Of a stretch of DNA of 64,000 bases, positions 44,433 through 59,199 are shown one piece after another. A program made the position numbers and the translations under genes. A model generated the notes under the pieces. The model was not told where the DNA came from. It worked only from the letters and a program-made list of their open reading frames with translations, and did no database searches. Position 1 is the first letter of the stretch. Every line of letters begins with the position of its first letter. Source of the stretch: Apostichopus japonicus (Eukaryota; Echinodermata; Holothuroidea; Aspidochirotida; Stichopodidae); NCBI RefSeq assembly GCF_037975245.1, contig NC_092561.1, positions 15,319,001 to 15,383,000 of the forward strand. Direction: 5' to 3'.

Positions 44433-47400
44433 ATGGCACTTCTATTATGTAATCTTCCTGATGAAGTAATAGCGGACAGCATCTTCAGCCTGTTAGACTA
44501 CAAATCTCTTGCAAGGTGCGTTAAAATAGATATAATACTAATAAACTTGTGCTTAGACCTAACGTTAAGTTACGTTAAGTTTGCAACTAACTGGATCTAG
44601 TGTCATTAGTATACAGTATTGTATTGTAGCATCATCAGTACTGACTCATGTGGAGTTCTCGTTATCACTGTGCGTATACCTAATCAGCGAAATTTCGTAT
44701 TTGTTAATACTGTTCCCTAAATTGACGTTGCACTGATACTAGCCACTGTAGTAACCGTGCTTGTCAGTCAAATTTTAAACATCTTGTGTAGTTTAATTAA
44801 ACCAAGCCTGCAATGAAACAGCAAAAATGTGCGGTGAAACGATAAATTTTGTATTTTATTTCAAGACACTTCCATTGATTATTCCACAGATTTAGCAGAA
44901 TTATACGGTAAATTTCAACTTTTGTGCTAAGTTAGGTAAACTATTTGAGCATTTTGATTCCTGACCCTTTAAGGGGAACATTTATCTATTTCTGGCGGAA
45001 TCTGGTCGGCCCATCATTGAAATCAAATAAACTTAACCCAGACCTGTCAACCTGTTTGACCCCAAAATAGGGAGAATAACGTTTTTCATGGCCAAAAAAT
45101 AGGGAGAACAAGGGGAAAATAGGGAGGTTAGTCATTTTCAACTGAAATGACAAAATACTCCTAAATAAGTATATTCTACTTATGCAATACATTGAGAGAA
45201 TCATCCAATCATTGTTTCTTGTTGTAGTTTACAGCAGCTTGTTCGCTTTCTACAGGGTTTCGTAAGTAGGCTTCCATTTGGGAATTCCCTACAGTTGACT
45301 CTGGGTACTGTGACTTCATGGCTAGTATGCTAGATAGAGTCCCATCAAGCTTGAGACTTGACCGACTGCCTGTCTTGTTCATGCGAACTACACTGAAGAG
45401 CCTTTCCTGTTCAGCGTTACTGTGGGGAATTACTAAGCAAAGGACTAATTGTTGGCTATTTTCAGAATTGTCGCAAGTGATGAAACATTAAAAAAACCGG
45501 GAGAATAGAATATGAAACCGGGAGATTCAGGTTTAAACCGGGAGTCTCCCAGTTAAACCGGGAGAGTTGACGGGTCTGTAAACCCCTCAGCAAACTCAGC
45601 TAGATTGTCATCACCATTATAAAATGAGTGTCCATGACTATCATGAATCTGACATACCTTTGTACATTTATTCAAGGACCCTGCTTCAGAGATAAACTGG
45701 CCATGAACCTGGATAGACCTTGGTAGATTGTATAACTTGTATTATTGACATCTTAAATATAACATTCTAGTTTATCAGGACCATATCCCACTTGTTGCTG
45801 GTCTGTTTTATTTAATTATATTTGGTGTTGACTTTAACCATGGTAAAGGCAGGCATAGGTTTAGGATTAATAATAATATTAAAGCACTAAATTTAAATAG
45901 GTTAGGGATGTGAAGTGTCGTTCTCAAAATAATTTGAGAACAAAACAATGACTGTCTTAGATTCTACACAAATACAAAACACTGCTCCTAAATTAATAGT
46001 GGAAAATACTGACCAGCGATGAGCAGGACATGATCTGTTTATCTTAATAAAATATGTGGCTGTGTACTGTCTTGTAGATGTGAATTGCAAAAGTTAGATC
46101 TGCAGAATTATGAGAAATTATTACACTATGAAATTTGAAAACAAATAACCAGTTCAAAAGTCACGTCAAAGTGTGTGTTATAAATAGATGATGCTTAGCT
46201 TCCCGAAAAAAAAATTTATTTCAAATTTATTTCTCATAAGTTTGTACAAGTTAAATACAATAAAGTGATACAAAACTTTGCAAGTGAAACATGATGGGCG
46301 CTAGAAGAACAGAAAAGACTGTTATAAATCTAAAGCTAGTGATGACCATGTAGAAACAAAAACCAGAAATGTTCCATCATGGTATCTTGCATCCTGTATT
46401 TTTTTCCTTTTTAATATGATTACAAATATTTCTCTTTGTTGCAAATAACACTTTTCAGAATATCCCAAACATGTACAAAGCTCAGAGATTGCGCTTACAC
46501 AGAGGGAAATTGGAAAGTCTTGTGCCGGAGATATTGGCTTGATACAGAGTGAGTTATTAAACCATTTTTGTTCAGAGTTAATCAAAATGGAATCACATCC
46601 CAAAGTCAGGATCTACAAGTCAAAGAAAGGACCTAAAAAGTGGCGAGAGTGTTCTCTGAATAATTTTCTGCCGTGAATTGCTAGAGTAATTAGTTTACTA
46701 ACGCTGCCATAAACATATGGGAATGCATTCATGCGTTCTCAAACTACTGTACATCCTAGCTTTTTCATTACATGTGAATTCCTACATTTGTCCCTTTTAC
46801 AAATTTTGCCATGAAATGTTTCAGTTTTCAAGTTTATTTTCTACATTCCATGGTTACTATCACGTATCAAATGGTGTTTGACTGATTATATGAAAATCGG
46901 TTTCACCGATTACCAATTAGTTCCTGTGACAATCGGGCCGATTACCGAATATGGGTCTGTTCACGTTAAAGCGCCCAATTTGGTTGCCTGAGGTACCAAA
47001 TTTTCAAATTACAGTAAAGAACTTCTATTCTAAGTAAATAACATAACTAATATCTGCAATTTATGAATCAGAATTGACCAGAGCTTAAACTATTCTGGAA
47101 ATTATATTCAAGATGGTTGAAAGTGTGACAATCTATAAATTTTCCAAAATTTGTTCTTTTTTTAATGGTGGTGTGTCATTCCATTGCTGCTACATTTGGG
47201 AATTCTGTTTTTATTTTCTTTATTAAAACAAAATTTGCTATTGTAAGACAAGTTTTCAATGATATCGATGATGTTTTTTAAAAAATATTCGAGTATCGTT
47301 AGAAAATATTCAATTTTTCCTGAAAAAAACTTTAAAAAGTTTTTCTTTAAAGAACAAAATTGAAATTAATAGTAACAATTATACCATAAAATTAAACCAC

Positions 47401-50400
47401 AACATAAGCACATATATTAACCAAAAGCTGAAAATTCTGGGTCATGTCCTCTCAGAATTTTTTTTTTCTTGACTCTTGTTTCGGACATCACCCCTCCAAA
47501 ATGATCTTGTTTCGGACATCACCCACCAATGGTTTACCTAATATATTAAACCTAATATTTAGTAATAAACCAAATGATGTTCATTTCATGGCAATAATGA
47601 ATAGAAAAGCATTTTAGTAAGTTGTTACCTGTACCAAAAGAGATCTATGGACCCTTCCTAGGTTCCAAGTTCAAAACAAAGAAAAGGGATACAAGTGATC
47701 CAAGTGATCAACAAGACAATTATTAAACGAAGGCCATGCTTGTTAATACTTAGCAATATATATCAGTACATCACGATATGTGATGATAACAAGCAGCATC
47801 AAATTCATTTGAAATAATGAAAAATGCAAACACTTGTTTTATAGATCTGCATAAGACTGTCTTGGACTATGTTTCGTACATCACCACAACTGTATTAGGA
47901 CATCACTGTAATGTTTTCTACACAATGCATATCATATCAAAAGTTAAATTTGTAACAAAGGGGTCTTTGTTGTTGACAAGCTACCTACAAGGTATAATGA
48001 CAGTTTTGAACTTATTATAGTTCAAATCCTCAGTGTTTATTACAAGTTACTTAATGAGCGTTTTGGACATCACTGAATGTTTCGGACATCACCTTGGAAA
48101 AATGTTCACAAAGCTGCATAACAATAATACATACTGTATTTCAGCAGGTAACAACAATATGAAGTAATATTTTTGCTTTTCAAACCTGTTCAAGCAACAA
48201 AAGTCTGCTTCAATATAGACACAAGAGTCTGACAGTACTTAGCAGATTTACACTAGATATTATGAATTTTTGAGGGAATGCAGTTTATTAAAACACCATA
48301 GACTGGGAAATCAACAAGGTGTACTAAAAAATAATGGCACTGTAAATTCTTGGGAAAACAAATGCCCTGAGGCAAATATTTCAAATTGAACATCTGGACA
48401 GAGCCAATAGGTGAAAAGATAGGTGATAAGTGAAAATCTGAAGGCTTGGTGTAAATGATAACCCCATTTAATGTTAATGAATTATCACTGTTTACTACGT
48501 ACTCAATTCATACATATCCAGAATACACACATGTAGTTTAGATCCTCCTGCAAGCAGGAACTCGCAAAGAAGCCATCATTGGCTTATCAAAGCCACAAGC
48601 TGACCGAAGTCAGTCTCTTAGATTCATTTTTAACGACCATAATTATGAATTGTCAATTGTCAACAACTCTGTAACTGGACAACATACATTAATCTTGGAG
48701 TGACACAAACTTGGGACCTTATGATTGAAAGGCACCGGCGTTAACCACTGCGCAAACACTCCATAACACTCCACACAGTGACCATTCATAGATCACCATT
48801 TGCATAAAGTTAATCTCTGCTTCACCACATTTGTTACCTGTCCAGCATACCATTTGCATTGGCAAGCATTCACCAACACTTCCCAGACATCAACTTATAC
48901 ATTATTTTGCAGAAAATGGTATTATTATTGACTGCAAAGAAATTTTTCCCCAAAAGGGTTATAGAATTCTTTTTATCTTTTACGGTTTCCACATTTCCAT
49001 CATTACCTAAATGAAGTCTGCAATAATTGAAACAAACAGCAAATATTTACCATTTAATAAATATACAGATGTACACAGAAGACATCCCTACATAGCTAAT
49101 TTGGCACCCACCTGTTGTAGCTAGTATCATTGAGTCTACTATTTAAACAATTTTCAGAAGGGAGGTATCATAACCTAAACTCCACTAGAATGTTTGGTCC
49201 TATTTTGTAATGTCAGCAATAACAACTATTTTGCATCCCTTCAAATGGTACCCACCCGCTCCCACCCCCTCCCCGTGCACCTTTGAGCTGGATCTGCCAA
49301 TGTTGAAGATTGCTTCCACTGGCCCAGCTAAGCAACAGTAGTAGCCTATATGAGTAGTACTATAAGTACTAGTTTAAATATCCTTCTTTATTGAGATTCA
49401 TCATTATGCCTTGGCTATTATGATGTGAAAAACAAGTATTCATGGTTTGTACAAATACTCCTTGTCACATATGAATTAAATGATTTACTTTGTAAGATTG
49501 TTATTATTTAAGCTTATGGCCTAAACTTACATTTAAGTATAAGGCTTAGATGTTATGGCATACAGCAGCTCAGCAAATTGTTCAGCTTTATCCTTAAGTT
49601 TCATCATGATAAATATCTGTATACATATCACTAAAGATCTGAAGTCTCAGTGAAGCAACTCGGAATGAAAACATGGTCATGCATGCATGATGCACCACTC
49701 TGTGTATATAAATACTGTTGACACCATCGAGTAAACCTGGAGGTTTCATCACACAGTAAATCCGTGTACCAGTCAAAGAGGGTCACATGTACTGTAATGT
49801 GTTCCAGGGTGGTACTAATAATCTGATATACTGCATTAATCTCCACATTGCCCATTGCTATTTACTAACTAGTACAGTAAATGCATATTTGAGCTTAGAG
49901 CAGCAGACAACACACAGTTACCTAGCAATGTCTGTACCTTTTAGTCGTTGACCAACATTTATAGGTTAGATCACCAGACACGTTCCACAGTCATACTACT
50001 TGGCTAACATCTTCCCAAAATACTGGTAGCTTTTCTTGACCACCATCAAGTTCCCATCAACAGTTAAACTGCTCTGACATAGGGTGTTATAGATGCACAC
50101 TGATTCCATACATATAGAGGGACAGACGACACTGAATGGTGTTCAGTTCTTCAAAGTGACGCTGACATACTGTACTATGCTGTAGACCGATGTGATAGAA
50201 ACATGAGCTACTGTGCTACAAAACTCGTCTAGGCCTATTCCAATTGTGTGTAATTAACTTTACAATTATCAATATGATATTGGGAAATATCAAATTGGTA
50301 CCGCCATGGAAGCTGAAACACATCACATGACAGTCCATGCATGGTACCCACGTGCCCTTTGATGTAGTTCTTCTAGCCTATAAAAAGGCTTTCTATGGTT

Positions 50401-53400
50401 GTGACGAATAGCTTGATTCAAGCTATAGCAGACAATTACAGCATTACTTTCTAATGTACTGTATACTGTGATGGCATCCTGATACATGTTATGTCAGAAA
50501 AATTTCACTAAACGTCTTTTTTACTTCTTCAGTACTAAATGATGGAAAATTGTAGTGTTAATGATGTCAGTTCTAGAAAAATCCAAGTAATTTGATGTTC
50601 CCAGTAACATTCATACCCAAATATGTAGAATATCATTTTAGACTTGTCACAAGTCATCAAAAGATGAATACATGTTGGTCAAATGACACCAAAAGTTAAG
50701 AACATTCTGTTGTAGGATCTTAGTGTATTCTAGCACACTGAAATCAACCAATTGAATCATTCAGTTGAAACTAGTGCTGTTGTACAATATGTTGGATTCA
50801 CAAAAGTGATGTCCGAAACACATGGTGATGTCCGAAACATACTTTTAAGGTTATTTTGCTATAATATTTGGTAAAGATGGATAAAGTTTTGGGTAGTGCA
50901 GTATGTATGTTTGTAACAATAGAACTTGTCATAATATATGAAGTGCTCATCTATTGTGTCTTTTTTTCAAGCAACATAAAGCAATATTAATTAAAACTTG
51001 TTTCGGACATCACTGGTGTTTCGGACATCACACACATGGACGGAAAAATTGAAATGGTTATAAAATCAAAACGGATGAGTGGAAATGAGTCATGTACATA
51101 CTGTAGTTGGGGGAGTACTTATGCTTTAATTAGAGTAACAAAACAGTCTTGTGGGTTTTAACATACTTCATATATTAGCTGCTTCATGACGTTTCGGACA
51201 TCACCAAAATGTGGACGGAAACATTTTGCATGTTGTTTAACTTCATTGTGTAGTAAAATGTGGCTGAATGGACATGCATCTGATATATATTTTACTTGAT
51301 ACAACTATGACAGTAGTGAAAAGGCACACCACTTTCAACATTTGTTATTTAACCCCAAACTATGCCACTCATAAATTGGTGTATAAATGTGGACGGAAAA
51401 AGTGATGTCCGAAACACTGGTCCAGTTTCGCAATAATTCGCAAATTCATCGATGAAATTTTCTGAAATATTTATGAGAGGGAACCTATAGCCACAAAGTT
51501 CAATCATGACAAAATTTGGAGTAATCCTCTTTTGGAGTTAAGAATAGATCAAAGTACAAATTTTGCAGTTTGAAAACGGCAACATTTTCCGTCCACATTT
51601 CGGCACTTCTGGGAGTATAGCATACCATATGCATATCTCAGGAAATTGTCTATGCTATGGTAGGTACAGCTAGGTGGACTCTCTCCATGGGGATAATATT
51701 TGTATCTCTAGAATCTCTAATTATTTTGTCACAATGCTCCAAATGCCATTTATGCTAATTTGGGCGCTTTAACGTGAACAGACCCACATTTCATCATTTT
51801 CGTGGAACTGGCCTAAAGTATGTTTTAGTGTTGTGCATGATTACTAACTTCTAGGCGATACAATCAAAGATGTAAATGAAAGACTTAACCTTTCACAGTA
51901 AAGATTAATGGAGCAAGTAAAGAACACTTTAATAGATACATGGGGCGCTGTACGTTTATAACGAGGAGTCGCAATATTGCAATCCCGCCACAACACAGTT
52001 AATGACATTGTTTTACAGACAGTTGCATCTCTATGTTCAGACGTCTCTATGTTCCGACGCCTCTATGTTACGACGTCTCTATGTTCAGACGTCTCTATGT
52101 TCTGACGTCTCTACGTTTCGACGTCTCTACGTTCCGACGTCGCTACGTTCCGACGTCTGAAATAATTCGGGACAATTTTTTTTTATCCAAAAAATCGTTT
52201 GTACCAAGAACACAAGTTTTCAGACCCCAATATTTTTGTGAACAACATTTGTCTGGACCAAATTTTCCCTAAAAAAAAAAAATGTGACCCAAACGTTGCT
52301 GTGACCCAAACAGTGCTTTTGACCAAAAAATTGACCCGAAATTTGTTTTTACTCCAAATTCGTGGACAAAAATTCTATATGGACCAAACTTTGTGACCAA
52401 AAAACAATACTTGCAAGCAGCGTGGCGCAATTTTTTTTGTATATTTGCACGAAAAAGAATAAAACATGAAAATCAAAAGGATACATACAGTAAGAGAAAA
52501 GCCAGTGAAATGTTTCAGTTTATTAAGTTTCACTAAAGGAGGTATAAAAACGAAAATCAAAAGGTACATGTATACATCGATGACCATGATACAAGACTAT
52601 AAACCAAAAACACAGCCCCCCCCCCCCAAAAAAAATGGTATGCCTACAACATATTTTGGTCTAAATCTAAACACATTTTATTTGAAAATTGATTTGGCCA
52701 AAAACGATTTTGGTCCGAAAAAATTTGAGTACCAAAAAATTTAGGGTCACAAGCACTGTTTGGGTCATAAATTTGTGGGGGTTTTTTTCGTGAAAAAATT
52801 TTGGTCTCAAATGGATCCATAAAAATGTTGGTCCAAAAAAATTAAGTCCCTCAAAAAATTTGGTCTCAAAAATATTGGGGTCACAAACAACTTTTCTTGA
52901 TACAAACAAATTTTTGGATAAAAAAAAAAAATTGCTCCGATTTTTTTCTATTTTTTAAATAAAATATGCGTTATTTCGTTAGCTGATATCGAATATATAA
53001 TCTGATAAAAAAAATAATGTGCTAAAGTAAGTTGGCCTGACGTTTCGATCCTAGCAGGGTCGAAACGTCAGGCCAACTTGTGCACCATTACACATATTCT
53101 TACACAGGCTCTTTAGTAGATAAGCAGTTTGCTAACAGTTTTATGTTTTGGTGAAAAATACAACAATCCAGAACGTTTGCTTCAAATTTCAATGATTACC
53201 ATCTCCGAGGTAAAACATCGGATCGAACGTTGCTTCAAACGATCATACACAGTAAGTTAATGGCGCTTCTCCATTGACTTAACTACCTGTGGGAGAAATC
53301 ACACACTAAAGCCCCATTGACTTTGTCGCGCGTGTCGCTGGAAATCAGACTTGCTTTTAGTCTGGATAAGGAGTTTAGTTACTAAAACAAATATGCGTAA

Positions 53401-56400
53401 GAATGTTTGCCTAATCACAAAATACGGCAAAGCAGTAGAACTACTCAGGACTGTCGCAAAACATGTTTAGAGAGATTTAGGAGTATTTTGGTACCTTGAT
53501 TTCATCATTCTATGGCATTTGTCAAATCTTTGGCGCATTTTCAAACTGAACAGTATTAAATGAAGCTCAACTGTTTTCTAGCCAGTCTAGCCTAATTTAC
53601 GTAGAATTCACAATGAACAAAGCCAAATGTGATTCACCTACGGTGAAACGGCCAAAGTGGTTCAAAAGTGTATTGAATTGGGTTTGGTTTCCATGATAAT
53701 CGTAACCTATGCATGTGTGCAGGCGGAGAGTGTGTGTATGTGTGTGTGTGACGCCACGCTTGTAAACACGATATATCAAGAAGGGCAGCATGGACTAGTC
53801 TAATTAATATTTGGTGTATATGAGTACCACATTGAGTAGAAGAACCCAATTGTTTTGTGGGGAGGTCAAAGGATATTTGGGGTCATCAGGGGCGGTCGCC
53901 CCCTGGCGGAGGTTCTTTTCCCCGACTGATCTTAAAGGTGGGGGCCTCTTATCTCTTCTCACCAACGTCTTTTGTTGTCATTCGCTGTCATTTGCTAATG
54001 ATAATTAACCCTGTACAAAGTCAATTTTCATTCAGTCATTTGCTGTCATTCGTTTTAGTTTGTCCTATAGCTAGGCCTTAAAAGTAACGTTCGACTTTCG
54101 TCATGTTTATGAATATGAGACAACTTGAACAAACCTGGCTAGGCCTGTGAGGAATTTGGGGTCAGCAGGGGCCAATAGTGAAAACCTTGTAAACATGATA
54201 TCTCAAGGAGGTAAACTTGGACCAATCTCATATTTCGTGAGTAGGAGGACTACATTTAGGAGCAACAGTCTGTAGGTTTTTTCTAATTTTATTGGAGATC
54301 TAAGGTCATTTGTGGTCGCAGTGGGACAAATTGAGTAAACCTTGTAAACACGATATCTCAAGAAGAAAAGCTTGGATCATCTCGCATTTCGTGTGAAGGA
54401 GTACCACATTAAGTTCAAGATCCCTATTGTTTTTGGTGGAGGTCCAAGTCCATTTGGGGTCACTAGAGGTCAAATTGTGAAAACCTTGTAAACACAATTA
54501 CTCAAGAAGGGAACGTTGGACGAATCTCATATTTGGTATGTAGTTGGTAGACATTTCAGTACAAGATTTTATTGAGGTCAAAGGTCAGTTTATAAGCTAC
54601 TGTATCTAACACAGACCAGCCTATCAGATAACTTACATGTGCGTTACGCCTCATACGAAATGCGATATGAAATGAGCTTATGGGCATCCCTAGAATCTTA
54701 AACTGAAAACACAAACATATATTGGTATTGGCTTCAACGTGAGGCTCGGAAGTCTTATTTTGCGTGCAGAAAGGTGTACTTTGTAGTACAACGGTTCTAT
54801 TGGACGTTTTCAATTGTATTTGTTTCAGGTTGGATGTAGTTTTCGTTGTGACTAGGCAGCGTCTAGTTAGGTCTTTTACTATGACCAATCTCAATGCAAA
54901 ATAATTGTGTAAAACGGTCTTAGTTTGGCAGTAAGTTCACAAGCTTTTGTCTGGACCGACTGTTGATCTCAATTTGTGTAGTCTCTTCCAACAGTTTCAG
55001 CATAGCTAAGGGTGTTACTAAAATGAATGACAAGTGTGTTACACATAACGAATGACAATATTTTGTGCACACTAAAAAATTAAGTTGACTAAACCGAATG
55101 ACAGTGAATGACAGCACAGACCTTTGCTTCAACCGGATATCACAGTTCAGACTTCGTGGGTATATTAAAGCCACGCAAAAATATCGGAAAATTGGGGTTA
55201 AAATCGCAAAAGTCCTAGTTGACATATTGCGACAGTGAGCGTTGTTTTTTCGGAAATTCTTGAGCAAGATGTTTGACTTGTCCTGTTGGATTTTACCACG
55301 TGAACTTAGGGGAAATGAAAAAATTTGTTGCTGTAAAAAAATTATTGTTTTATTACCCTCCCCCCAGGGCAAGGGGAGTTCTTTTCCCCGATTGATCTTA
55401 AAGGTGGGGGCCTCTTCTCTCTTCACACTACAACCTTCGTTTTCATTCCCTGTCATTCTTCCATAAATTCTTCCCGGAGGGCTGTCAAACCAAATAACAC
55501 TGGATTAAACAACTTAGCTTCTTTTTACATAAAATTCTCTTTACAGGAGGGAGAGATCCCAATCATCATGGAGAGTAAACTTCATGGAGTGGTTTCGCGA
55601 CATGGGGCAGTACATTCATGTGTATGTTCCCATCAGACGTCTGTGGAATAGAATACTGCCGTGTATCCAGGAGAAGTCTCCAGTAATTTATCGCACACTT
55701 CAAGGTACAGTAATGCGTGCTGCAGTGATAGTTTTGTTGTTGTTTTTGTTTACTTTATTGGGAAAGATGAATGGCAGGTGGATGGAAAGTAAAGAAAATT
55801 GATTCATACTGTATGTTGAAGATTGTCAAAACAAAAAAGTGAATTATGTTTTTTTTATTTTTTATATCAACATTTTTAAAGCATTGGAATTTCCTTACAG
55901 CTTGGCCAAATCTACTACTTAACATTAATAGAGGTAGTTAGAACTTGTACAATGATTGACGAAGGAGAGAGGAATGCTTTAATATAAGTGTTTAAAGTTT
56001 GTGAAGTAAAAGAGGTGAAGTGCTGAAAGTGCTCGGCATGTAACTTGTAAATATTTGAAAAAGATTGCCTTAACAGGTAAAATTTGATTTTTGATTAATG
56101 ATAGAAGAATAACATATTCTGACCACCCTGGTGAAATTTCCATCCAATTCCTATATCATTTTGTCAAGATAACAACAAATTTTAAAGTTGACATGTTTTG
56201 TAGCAAAAGTGGCTTGAAACAAACAGGTAGGAAATTGTGTACACAATTTCACAGGAATGCATAGCATATATGTTCTTCTTTCATTTGATGGCTCAATGGA
56301 TGAATAATTCTCGCATTTAAAATTAAATCATCAGAAAGTTAATAGTATGCAAAAAGAAACCAAACTTTTCCAAAAAAAGATGATCAATAACTGCAGATGT

Positions 56401-56718
56401 TGTATGTATGTATGTATATGTGATCTTCCCGCAAGCAGGAACTCGCGAAAGAAGCCATGGAGGCTTATAGACTCGCAAGCTGACCGAAGCCAATCTCTCG
56501 GCACACATTCATTTAACGTCCATGTCAGGAAGTTGTTATTGAACAACACCCTTGCCGGACGACACACATTGCTGTCGGCGGGGAATCGAACCAGGGATCT
56601 CATGACTGGGAGACGCCGGCGTTAACCACTAGGCTATACACTCCGCCGTGTTACTGTGATATATAGGAGAGACTAGTTTTTAGCTGCCATGACAATGGTA
56701 GCAGACATATAAAGATAC

Positions 56719-56787
<69 letters not shown>

Positions 56788-56953
56788 TATAACTGTATAG
56801 TGGTTAGGGTGTTCGCGTACAGAGCGGAAGGCCCGTGGTTCGAATCCCGTTGGAGGCTGAAAGTTTTTTCACTGTTCTTGATTTTCCAGCTCATTACGAT
56901 TTTCATTTATATATAACTGTATATATAGCTATATATAACTATATATAACTATA

Positions 56954-57028
<75 letters not shown>

Positions 57029-57810
57029 CAGGGTTCTGCCGCTGCCGGTCGGCGTCGGTCGGGCCCGACCAGCATGCTGAATTACCGACCGCCACAATCT
57101 GCCTGAGTGACTTTTCCGACCGGCACTTATTTTCGATAGGAACTCCAAAAAACAGCTCCATAGCCGGAGGGTCGAACGTACAGAAACAATCTGTTTGAGA
57201 CTAGGGGAAATCCAGTTCATAACTGTTCAAATTCAAAATATCCAACACATCACAGTGTCATACTTAGTAAAAATTACCAGAGTTCCGCATTCCAGACCAA
57301 TGACTGTTTCCGTTTCCAACTCCCGATCGTACTTTTGATAGTTTCATTTATATCTATTTTTATCGCGCGAGACACAGGCACTATCCAGCTAGCTAGTACA
57401 CATACGGCCGTTAACCTTCGTAGCGGGTGAATTTACATCATATTGCATTAGGCACGACCAGCGCACTCCGCCTCGTAGTGACTATACGTGACGGCTACAC
57501 GAACTAGTCAGCCATGTGCACGGTGCATTGCTATTGCTTTTTTAGTATACTTAATAGGCACCACCGGCTGGTCTGTACTCTGGTGCTCCAGATATTTGTC
57601 TTAACTTTTTTCATTAATTATGAAAAATTCCAGACATGAGATCTCATTTCAAAGCTGTCTATATGTGGCTCAGAATACTCGGGAAGGGCCGTTTCCGGCC
57701 ATCTGGGGGGTTTCCAAAACCCAAAATTTTCTTGTACGCTCCGCGCCAACCGATAGTGGCGCTCCGCTTAGATAGTCCTGCCGGCACTCAATCTACCCTG
57801 GGCAGAACCT

Positions 57811-57887
<77 letters not shown>

Positions 57888-59159
57888 GTGTAGTATATGT
57901 ATAATGAATGTAAAGCAAGTGGTATGACAGATATATAGTAAATAAATAAAGAATAACACATTAGAAAAATTCCACTTCACGACCGGTTTCGTCGTTTTGG
58001 GACTCATCAGACGAAGGTAGGAATCGAACCCCGGATCTTTGTGTCGTGGTTGAGACTAGTTGAGACTAGTGGAACACTAGTAGCTGTTACTCAGAGTTTC
58101 ACACATTAAATATATATATATATTATATATATATATATATAATATATAAAGTAAATCAATAAAGAATAAAAACCAGAAAAATTCCACTTCACGACCGGTT
58201 TCGTCCTTTTGGGACTCATCAGGCGAAGGTAGGAATCAAACCCCGGATCTTTGTGTCACGAACCAAAGTCCGTACCACTCGACCACAGTGGTTCTACTGG
58301 TGTGCTAAAGCGTATAAATTGGCTTTGAATAACTGTCATTAAGGGTGTAATTACCCAAGTGTTATGATTGTACAGAGTGCACCCCTGGCACTTTTAATCT
58401 GACAATTTTACACAGAATAACCACTCTTTATAGGCAAGCCAAGCCTTAAATAAGTATTGAATGTGTAGCAAGTGGTATGACAGATATACAGTAAACCAAT
58501 AAAGACTATCACACCAGAAAAATTCCACTTCACAACCGGTTTCGTCTTTTTGGGACTCATCAGGCGAAGGTAGGAATCGAACCCCGGATCTTTGTGTCAC
58601 GAACCATCATCATTATCATATATGTATATAAATATATTGAAATTGTAGTGAGTTGGAAAATCCAAAACAGTGAAAAAACTTACAGCCTCCACCGGGATTC
58701 GAACCCAGGCCTCCCGCTTTATATGCGGACACCCCAACCACTAGGCTTATGGACGCTAGTTGCATGTCCAGAGGTTCGAAACCAGTTAGGAATGTCATAA
58801 TTAGCAATAATGTCTCATCTTGTCTTTTTTTTTTCCAGTACCACCAACAACAGAAGAAATGCTTAACGAGATAGAGCGAAGGTTGACAGAACCCTTGCCA
58901 CTGGAATTTCGTTGTTCTTACCGCATATGCAATGGTCAACAGCTGGAAGGTTTAAGTGAAAGGGATACACAGTTTGGTCTCTTAGGAACACTTTCTGTGT
59001 ACCATTACACAGTCTGTGAAGTGTTACTCTCAGCAGAATCCATACTGGCAAAACTCAATGAGGTGAAGGCATAAACTTGAAGGGTTATTTTGATGTCTAT
59101 ATAGTTGATTGCTAGAACAAAACACATGGAGTTTTCTCTGCATCCTTTACTCATATAGA

Positions 59160-59199
<40 letters not shown>

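Noticed and set aside
54920-55456. 178-codon minus-strand frame
   Set aside because: Overlaps a dispersed repeat copy (55355-55460), has no recognisable domain, no splice context and unconvincing composition.
56791-56860. Possible genuine tRNA gene
   Set aside because: A and B boxes are present, but the acceptor and anticodon stems do not pair as in a functional tRNA and related copies have SINE tails.
56673-57220. Frames with long Ile-Tyr runs
   Set aside because: Translations of TA microsatellites.
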